64,000 nucleotides of DNA from Icerya purchasi. Lineage: Eukaryota > Arthropoda > Insecta > Hemiptera > Monophlebidae. Numbering within the stretch: the stretch's first letter is position 1; each line of letters opens with the position of its first letter. Below, piece after piece: positions 57,069 through 64,000 of this stretch. The DNA is taken from positions 384,300,760-384,364,759 of the forward strand of contig CM077116.1 of the NCBI GenBank assembly GCA_039619475.1. The letters are read 5' to 3'. A program made the position numbers and the translations under genes. The notes beneath the pieces were generated by a model. The model did not search any database, was not told where the DNA came from, and saw only the letters and a program-made list of their open reading frames with translations.

Positions 57069-59520
57069 CATTTATCAACGGTTGTCACAACTACGACTTT
57101 GTTCCGACAAAAATCTCATGCAATAAAAAAACAGTGCAAAATGTGCAGAGATAATACCGGTCGTGTACATAGAGATGATGATTAAAGAAGAAGCAAAAGG
57201 CAGGAGTGAAATCAATCTTAGAAATGCCTATTATTCGCTAAATTCAATCTCGGTAGGAGAGAACTATTGGTTAATATTTTCCTAAAATCAGTTAATTAAT
57301 TGATGAGATGAAATTTTGCTACTGGTTTTTGTGGCCGAAATAATTCAAACGGACTATACTGTAAATGAAGCGCATCATTTTACGATATCGAAAACACAAT
57401 CAGTTCTTTTTTACTTAATACGCTTTTACATATACCTATGTAGTTGATGAAATTCATTTTGAAGTCTAGGAATTGATCAGTCAAGGTCTCTTATCGTTAA
57501 GAATTTTAAAAGAGGGAATACACTATTTATTTTTTAACGATAAATACAAATAAATGTTTAAAATTTATAAACTAGAAATATCATTTCAAATTATCGTATT
57601 TCTGAGATAATCACTTCTTGAAAATTTTCAGAAAAAAAATAAAATTTAATAAATGTACACACAAGTCGTTGAGAATTAAATTTTTTTTTTTTATTTCGGG
57701 TTTAGTAGTTAATAAAGAATACAAAATAGAAAATTAAAATTTCGCAGCGAAACAAATTTATTTACGAATAGATTTTTTTTCTCAGTATATCAGTTTTGTT
57801 AATGTAAACGAAAAATTACCCTTAAAAAAAATTGACCAAATAATTAACTAAATGAAAATTCAATCCGAATTACTTAAAATTGACAAACTAGAGCAATTTT
57901 AAATTAGTGTAATAAACATATAATTGACTAAAACACAGATTCGTTTCTATGTTGCGTTTATCGTCATTCGCTGTTTCTCAATCGTTTATGTAAGCGTATT
58001 TACAAATTATACGTAGTCTTCAAAAATTCATTGAAGTAGCATATTTTGTTTTAATTCTTTTTTCTTGTTTTTTTTTTTTTGTTTTTATTATTCCGGGCCA
58101 AGTATCCAGTTTCAATTTTATTTTTATGATATATTTCCTTCAAAATGTAACATTTATATCACTGTGTTTTTGCCTCCTTAACACTTATATTGTATAGATA
58201 AGTAAATATATATATATATACATTTCTAATTGTTCTCCAGAGGGACTTTTAATTACTGGGTTACTATGCCTTTTTTTTATTATGAAGACATCCCCGTAAT
58301 CGTTGGTTGATCACTACTTGTAGTAGTACCGTTTAAAATAGCCGATAAATATGTTTCTTATTAGAAAACATAATTTGCTTACGGAATCACTCTCGCTATA
58401 AAGTGATTGCATTTATGCCAGTCTGCATCAAACCACATTTTTACGTTGATATAACAAGAGCTTAAAACAAAAATTAGTTTTAAACGCGTTTTTCGGAAAT
58501 TTACATTTTCTAGCACAAAATGATGAATTTGTCCACTAAAATATCTCGAACAATAGATTATGCGCGATAGATAAATTGACTTGACGGAAGTCAACCGATG
58601 TTATTTTTTTTTTTTTTAAACCTATCTATATTTGTCTACTGAGGACACAATAACCAGCACAGGTGATAATTTTCGATATTTCCAATAGTAGGATATAAAT
58701 TCCACTTGAACGAAATTCTCCGTTGCCTAACCAACTGCGCATTATCTTAGCTTATTTACACCTTTTTTAATAGTATCAGTTTCGATGAATTCGATTGTAC
58801 GAGTTGTTTTTTTTTCTTCGATTTTTGAATTTTTAAAAGTGTTACATTCGCCCATTACTATTATTATTGTTTTTTTTTTTTGTCGCTACAGGATTCGTAT
58901 TGTTTCTCTTAAAATTATTATTATTGAAATTAGTTTTCAAGGGAAAAAAAATTTACTTGATTTCCTCTTTCATTTATCGGCATTTTTCGAGTCGCATAAC
59001 GAATCGCGCATTCCCTTTATGAGGATATTCGCAAGAATCCGAAAAACAGATTTTAAATCATTATAATTACAGAGAATTCTACTAACCGGTTTTTTTGCTA
59101 GAATTATAGATTATACTTATCCGCAGAAACGTTTTTGGGTCTACCTTATCATCAGCTAAAAGTGGAAACATACCGAGGTACACATCGAATGAAACAAGTT
59201 AAATACGTCTAATGAAGATGAATGCGGGAGAATCTTTAATATGTGTTAATAAACGATTTTTTTTTTTTCTTTTCTTATTTATAGTCTATTAAGCAATACA
59301 TTTAAAGGGGAAGGGGAATATTAAGCATGAAGGGAGAAGTACCGAGTGATACCTGACAGTAAATGGAATTTAAATGACAAAGGGACAAAGGATGTTTTAA
59401 AAAAGTCGCGGTTAAGGGAAGACGAGGAATTCCTAGTCAGTTTTAATAAGCCAATTTACCTAACAATAAGCAGATTTTTAATTTTGTATTAGTTCTTATT
59501 TATTTATGGCCTTTTTTCCT
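57069..59520. other. No gene recognised; AT-rich
   Basis: Many T- and A-runs, and a (TA)n patch near 58206-58220. No conserved coding block or transposon end seen. Confidence 0.4.
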
Positions 59521-59524
59521 TTCA

Positions 59525-59890
59525 TATATCATCATCATCTTCTCCTCAACCCAAGGGTTGGTGGGTAACATGGACACGTGTTAGATCTTCTCGTGCTCTG
59601 GCTAACTCTTTAACTTCCACGTATGACCTCCTTCCTTTTATTTCATCTATGAATCTCCTTCGAGGCTTTCCTCTTTGAGTCTTCCCTATTGTTTTTCCTT
59701 CTAATAAGTTGGTAACCCACATTGAGTTATAGTCGAATTTCTTCTTCTTTCTATTGTATTTAGCATTTCTCGTTTTTCCTTTACTCTGGATAGTATAATG
59801 CGGTTCGAAATTTTATCCGTCCATTTTATCTTTAGCATGCGTCGCCAGCACAGCATCACATTTCAAATGCTTCCAATTTGCACTTGTCTT
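59525..59890 (-). pseudogene. RTE-like LINE, C-terminal fragment
   Basis: Minus-strand blocks: CWRRMLKIKWTDKISNRIIL, VKEKREMLNTIERRR, then GKTQRGKPRRRFIDEIKGRR and SYVEVKELARAREDL. They follow the order of the RTE-like tail (WCWRRML.I.WT..., RKR.., EGK.GRGRPR.RW.D.I). Frameshifts lie between blocks. The 3' end carries GATGATGAT. Only about 110 codons remain. Confidence 0.72.
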
Positions 59891-59984
59891 TCTTTAATTG
59901 TATGGTTTTATTACTTAAGGAACTTGTTTTTAATTGTTTATTTAAGCACCGGCACACAGTCTTCTTTAAGTTTAGTTTTATTTT

Positions 59985-60160
59985 TTTTATTTTTTATTTT
60001 TATTTATATATTTTTTTTCGGCCGCGTCAGCCAAGGACATTATTATGTCAGTGCAAGTGAAATTTTTAGAAGTTTCAGTGTGCGGCATCGGGATTTGAAC
60101 CAGGTCCTATCTGAACGAAATACAATTAACCAATCAACTACGCCACGGTAGCTGGCTATT
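59985..60160 (-). mobile_element. tRNA-derived SINE (third family or copy)
   Basis: Read from 60157 leftwards: GCTACCGTGGCGTAGTTGAT (box A TGGCGTAGTTGATTGG), then about 40 bases to GGTTCAAATCCCGATGCCGC (box B GGTTCAAATCC). A short body follows, then an A/T-rich tail (TTTTTATTTTTATT on the plus strand). The acceptor stem does not close properly and no anticodon loop is convincing, so it is a SINE head, not a functional tRNA. No target duplication found. Confidence 0.65.
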
Positions 60161-60900
60161 TGAGAGAGTTATCATATATTTTCATCGTTTATTTAAATGC
60201 CGATATAGGATTCTTTATACACGTTTTGGTTAATAACAGTTGCCTTGATAAAGCATGCATAAAACATCTTATTCCTGTTTAAATGAACACTGAAAACGTG
60301 TAAAAACTTTCTTAACTGATAAAACTAATGTGCCTAAAAAGGGGAACGGAAAGTTGGTGCTGAAATAAATGATAACAAGTCAAAAATAATATTTTAAATA
60401 ATAAAAATCAAATACGAGCGAAAAAGAATAAAAAGTTAGCGATAAATAAATAAAAATCAATAAAAAACATTTAAAACGAGGCTACTGTGTTAAGTAAATT
60501 CCCTTTTCGAAACCTATTAGGAATTCCTCACCTTTTTCTTAATCGCGACTCCTTTAAAACTGCTTTTATCCTTTAAATTTTATCTGTTATCGTATAGTTA
60601 AGATTTTCATTTAACTTGTTTATTTTAATGTACCTCGGTGGGTTTCTACGCTTAACTGACTATGGATTAGGCGCGAAAACGTTCCTGCGTATAGGAGTTG
60701 TTATATATAATTTTAAACTTTCGTGGTTCATCGATATAACCATGTTAATGTTTTCGGTTTGGACTGACGCCATTTTTCGTCAAATCCAAAAATAAAAAAA
60801 AAAAAAATATTTTCGGTAAAACACACGTTAGACATATTCCGTGTTATGGAAACAAGCACTGTCCATTTTCAGAACAATAACAATTCTGAAGGAGACCAGC
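60161..60900. other. No gene recognised
   Basis: AT-rich gap between the SINE and the foldback element. Nothing seen. Confidence 0.4.
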
Positions 60901-60901
60901 T

Positions 60902-61398
60902 TTTTTAAGGCGTGATCGTTTTGGCAGGGACTTTTTTTGGCGCGCATCATTTAGCAGGTAGCGAGCGAGGATTTTGACTCAGGCCTTTTAACGAATTACC
61001 TGTGGTGATTTTCAGGTATCATCCGCTAAACGTTATAATTTTAGTAAGAAACACGGGTTACCAAATTTATTTCTACATCATCCATTCGTTGCTATCAGAA
61101 ATTCTACGCAAAAAATTCACCGTTCCTCGTCCTAAATACGTGGAAAAACTAAATTTCTAACGTGGAACGGAGTAGAATTTCGGATACACAGTATATAGTG
61201 ACATCGAAATAAATCTGGTAATCCGTGTTTCTCACTAAAATAATAATGCGTCATGGATGATACCTGAAAATCACCTTAGGTAGTTACCGTTAAAAGATAA
61301 TTGTAAAAACTCTCGCTCGATACCGCCTAAACGATTGGCGTCCAAAAAAGTTTCTATCAAAAAGATTCACGCCTAAAAGATCCTGCCTAAAAGACAGA
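60902..61398. mobile_element. Foldback element, about 490-bp imperfect palindrome
   Basis: The left arm (about 60905-61140) and right arm (about 61147-61390) are reverse complements of each other along nearly their whole length, with mismatches and small gaps. Matching anchor pairs are GGTGATTTTCAGGTATCATC with GATGATACCTGAAAATCACC, TAGTAAGAAACACGGGTTAC with its partner near 61218-61237, and TTTAGGCG/CGCCTAAA-type motifs near both ends. The outer ends resemble CTTTTTTAAGGCGTGATC and ATCTTTTAGGCGTGAATC. Non-coding. It could give a long hairpin RNA if transcribed. The superfamily is unknown. Confidence 0.85.
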
Positions 61399-63727
61399 GT
61401 GACCCATTCTGAAGATGAATAGTAATACGTCTGACGTGGGTTTTACCGAAAATATTAACACGGTTACGTATTGTTATATAGCATTTCTTCTGCGTGTTTT
61501 CTGTTTATGTGATTATATTTATTCTTAATATTATAACATCGATCAAACTTTTGATCATTTGCAGTGATGCGAATATGTTTCCATATTTACCCTGTGGAAC
61601 GGAAAAGCTCGAACTCATCACACCTAGTAACATTTTTCCTGCCAATTCGGTCATACTTTAATATCACTCGTATACACGTTATGCATGAAAAAATGAGATC
61701 GGTTTAACGTGACGTTTGTATTCGGAATAAGTTGGAGTATATGCTGTCAATAATTTACGGTATTAGATCCATTGCCGGCGCACTTGATACTCGTTTAATT
61801 CAAATCTATCAAAATAATTTGAACATATACGAACTTCACTCATTAAATAAATGGTTGTGGTAATTTTCAATAACATTCACGCACGCCGGTGAATTTAAAT
61901 GATTCCCCGACCTGAAAATGATGTGGCACTTTTTAAAATGCTTTTAACTCCATTGTGTACGTCTGACTAAATCAGTTAATTCTCGGGTTTGAAATCCAAG
62001 CTTCTCGATAGAAGATATGTATTTTTTTATTTTATTATTAATTTATCTATAAAAAGTATTTCTAATTTTCGATAAATAAAAATATATTTATGTAGTTCTT
62101 CAACTCCGTTACGGTACATCTGTCTAAATCAATTAAATATTGCTAGTTGAAATCGATTGCTTGATAGTATTTATTATTATTATTATTATTTTTTTTTCAT
62201 CAATTTCTCTACCGTGTTAATATAGGAAATTAGTTTTTCTAATTTTCTTAAAATACCAGGGGGCTTAGCATTTAGCTGGCCCAACTCCAAATAAGTGCCC
62301 CTCATTGTTTGTTTAATGGTAGTTGTGCAACAGTACTATTCGCGTGTTTGCGTTTTATTATTTCTGGCTGTTTAATTAATATCGAAATATTTTACAATTA
62401 TTATATTACGAAATTAGAAAGAAAAGAAAAAATAAGCCATCGAAAAATGAGGAAACTGCTTTTATGTATGAAAAAAACATACGTATGTCTATAAATTTTT
62501 CCAAACTTTTTAAAGTCTAAATTAATCAGCACAAACCAGGTCTGTGAGGCACTTCTCGATTCAAAAAGGCCATCCATTTTATTTTTATTTTCTTTTAATT
62601 CGATATTCCTTAATAATGTAAGAATATATAATTATTTTTCAAATTTCCAATAAATAAACATCGTTTTCTTTTTTAAGATGACGCGTAATAAAAGTCACCT
62701 TATATATTCGTTACATTTTCACAATTCTTAAGAATAAAATTAGGCTCCCAGTATATAACAAAATGTTAACATTCTGAGCATGTTATACTTTTGTTGTTTT
62801 CTTTTTAAAATATCTATACTGCGTAAGCCAATATATAGATTGCGGTAGTACCATTATTCTTTTTTTTTTTTTGTTTCCTATTAATATAGTATCGTATTGA
62901 AAAAAATATAAAATAAACTGAAAAAAATTATTCACCTTTAAAATTATATTTTGGCTGCCGAAAACAATCCATTATTAAAACTGAACGATCGCTTTTTCAA
63001 TTAATTTCGAATTCCAACTTTTAAAGAATTTTTAGCATAAAATTTGTAAAAAAGTATTAAAAATTACATTACCGGAGTGTTGTTATTAATTTGACGAATA
63101 ATTTTATTTCCTCCGAAAATGAACACTGGCGCTTTTTTATTCCATAAAGGTGGATACAGCAGATTTTATTACCGAGTCGAGTCAGTCTTTTTTTCAGTAG
63201 TCTTTCGCTTTGATTTTTTTCCTTAATAAAATTCTCAGCGGAGAATTTAATATTTACAATATATACTCATTTCCAAACAGCAGCTTCCAAATTCTGAATA
63301 ATAAACTGTAACTAGACTGAAAAAAAATATTTTTATAATCTCGTTCTTTCGAATGTTCTACAAAAATTACGAGTGATGATTTAAAAAGGGAGTTTCGTTA
63401 AACGATAGTACAAAAGCTTAGGACGCTTTAACACCTATCTGTTCAGCGTTCCGCGCTTTTATATCAGAACTTGGTAACTCCTTTTTCAAATTATCACCCG
63501 AGAAAAGTTACCCCTTTTTCAGCGCAGCGTACTCCCTCTTATTTTTGAAAACATTTTTATTAAATCAGTTGTCGTTCATTATTTAGAAGCTTCCTACCCC
63601 GTTCCTCCAAACAGTAAATCAACATTGAAAATATATTAAACGAAAGGCTTTTTTATTTTTTAAAATTACTTTATTTATAAATGATATGTATATGTATTAA
63701 TATATATATGTTTATCTCATTAGCAGT
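61399..63727. other. No gene recognised; AT-rich
   Basis: A (TTA)n patch lies near 62168-62190. No conserved block, transposon end or RNA gene seen. Confidence 0.4.
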
Positions 63728-63744
63728 GATATATTCAGTTTCAG

Positions 63745-63859
63745 AAATTTAAGCGATTCCGATTATTGCGACTCCCTACAATCCCAGCGGGAGGAAGTCT
63801 TCTTCTCTGACAATGTGAACAATAGGAATATTTATCCACGACAGTCGACGCCTGCATAA
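63745..63859 (+). other. Possible last coding exon (weak)
   Basis: After TTCAGTTTCAG the frame reads NLSDSDYCDSLQSQREEVFF, then SDNVNNRNIYPRQSTPA and stop, in a patch of higher GC. The composition looks coding-like, but the acceptor's pyrimidine tract is poor, no homology is recognised and 38 codons can occur by chance. It is about 10 kb downstream of the signal-peptide exon on the same strand. The required phase does not match a simple join (that donor is phase 0). Confidence 0.15.
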
Positions 63860-64000
63860 TATACGTTCGATGGCAAGATATACCGAAATGTAACTAAAAA
63901 TGCCGGTTCTTCATATTCTCCGTTTCCACCTATTCTAGAACTTTTTTGGCGACTGAGTAATTTTTCTACCGCACTCGGCCATTATCACACAGCTCACAAT

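Noticed and set aside
59798..60151. 117-codon plus-strand frame
   Set aside because: It runs across the boundary of an RTE-like relic and a SINE, both on the minus strand, and includes their low-complexity tails.
1..64000. CRISPR array, operons, ribosome binding sites
   Set aside because: No direct repeats with regular spacers. All recognisable content is eukaryotic transposons and spliced-gene signals, so bacterial features do not apply.

Overview
The window looks like nuclear DNA of an arthropod, most likely an insect. It is AT-rich and has no dense bacterial-type gene layout. Nearly everything recognisable is a eukaryotic transposable element: I-group and RTE-like LINEs, tRNA-headed SINEs, mariner/Tc1, hAT, piggyBac, a TTAA-flanked Kolobok-like element, a Helitron and foldback/MITE elements. 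The order cannot be fixed from sequence alone. There are no rRNA genes, no convincing functional tRNA gene and no CRISPR.

Layout. 1-3147 holds an I-group LINE on the minus strand (element A). It has a zinc-knuckle ORF1, the start of ORF2 cut by the window edge, and an unusual tandem-repeat spacer between them. 5.7-10.4 kb is bracketed by an inverted 'CCCATTTTGCCTAATT'-type repeat and contains three LINE fragments. 11.1-16.2 kb is a run of DNA transposons: a 389-bp hAT with a perfect 8-bp target duplication, a 1.59-kb Kolobok-like element with TTAA ends, and a decayed piggyBac. 16.2-21 kb is relatively CpG-rich and without recognisable TEs. 21.0-25.3 kb holds an RNase H scrap, a decayed RTE-like LINE and a decayed mariner. 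25.36-31.2 kb is the best preserved element (element B), an I-group LINE with two ORFs and only about three frameshifts.

33.8-41.7 kb is a nest: a hAT-like element, a composite Helitron, a SINE with a perfect 14-bp target duplication abutting a hAT end, a second SINE, a Tc1 element with intact ends and an RTE-like scrap. 46.4-47.5 kb is a second piggyBac invaded by a short retroposon. 47.6-48.1 kb may be a tiny gene: TATA box, initiator, 77-codon ORF with a 12-bp minisatellite, and a polyadenylation signal. 55.7-61.4 kb holds further LINE/SINE scraps, two MITEs and a long foldback element.

The main host-gene candidate is on the plus strand at 51.3-54 kb. A CRE site, an AP-1 site and a TATA box with a correctly spaced initiator lie about 2.3 kb upstream of a cryptic 51-codon exon. 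That exon has a branch point, a 3' splice site, a good start context, a clear signal peptide and a GTAAGC 5' splice site. It looks like the first coding exon of a secreted peptide precursor, tentatively a CRF-like diuretic hormone (DH44) type. The rest of that gene was not found and would lie beyond 64 kb if the reading is right.
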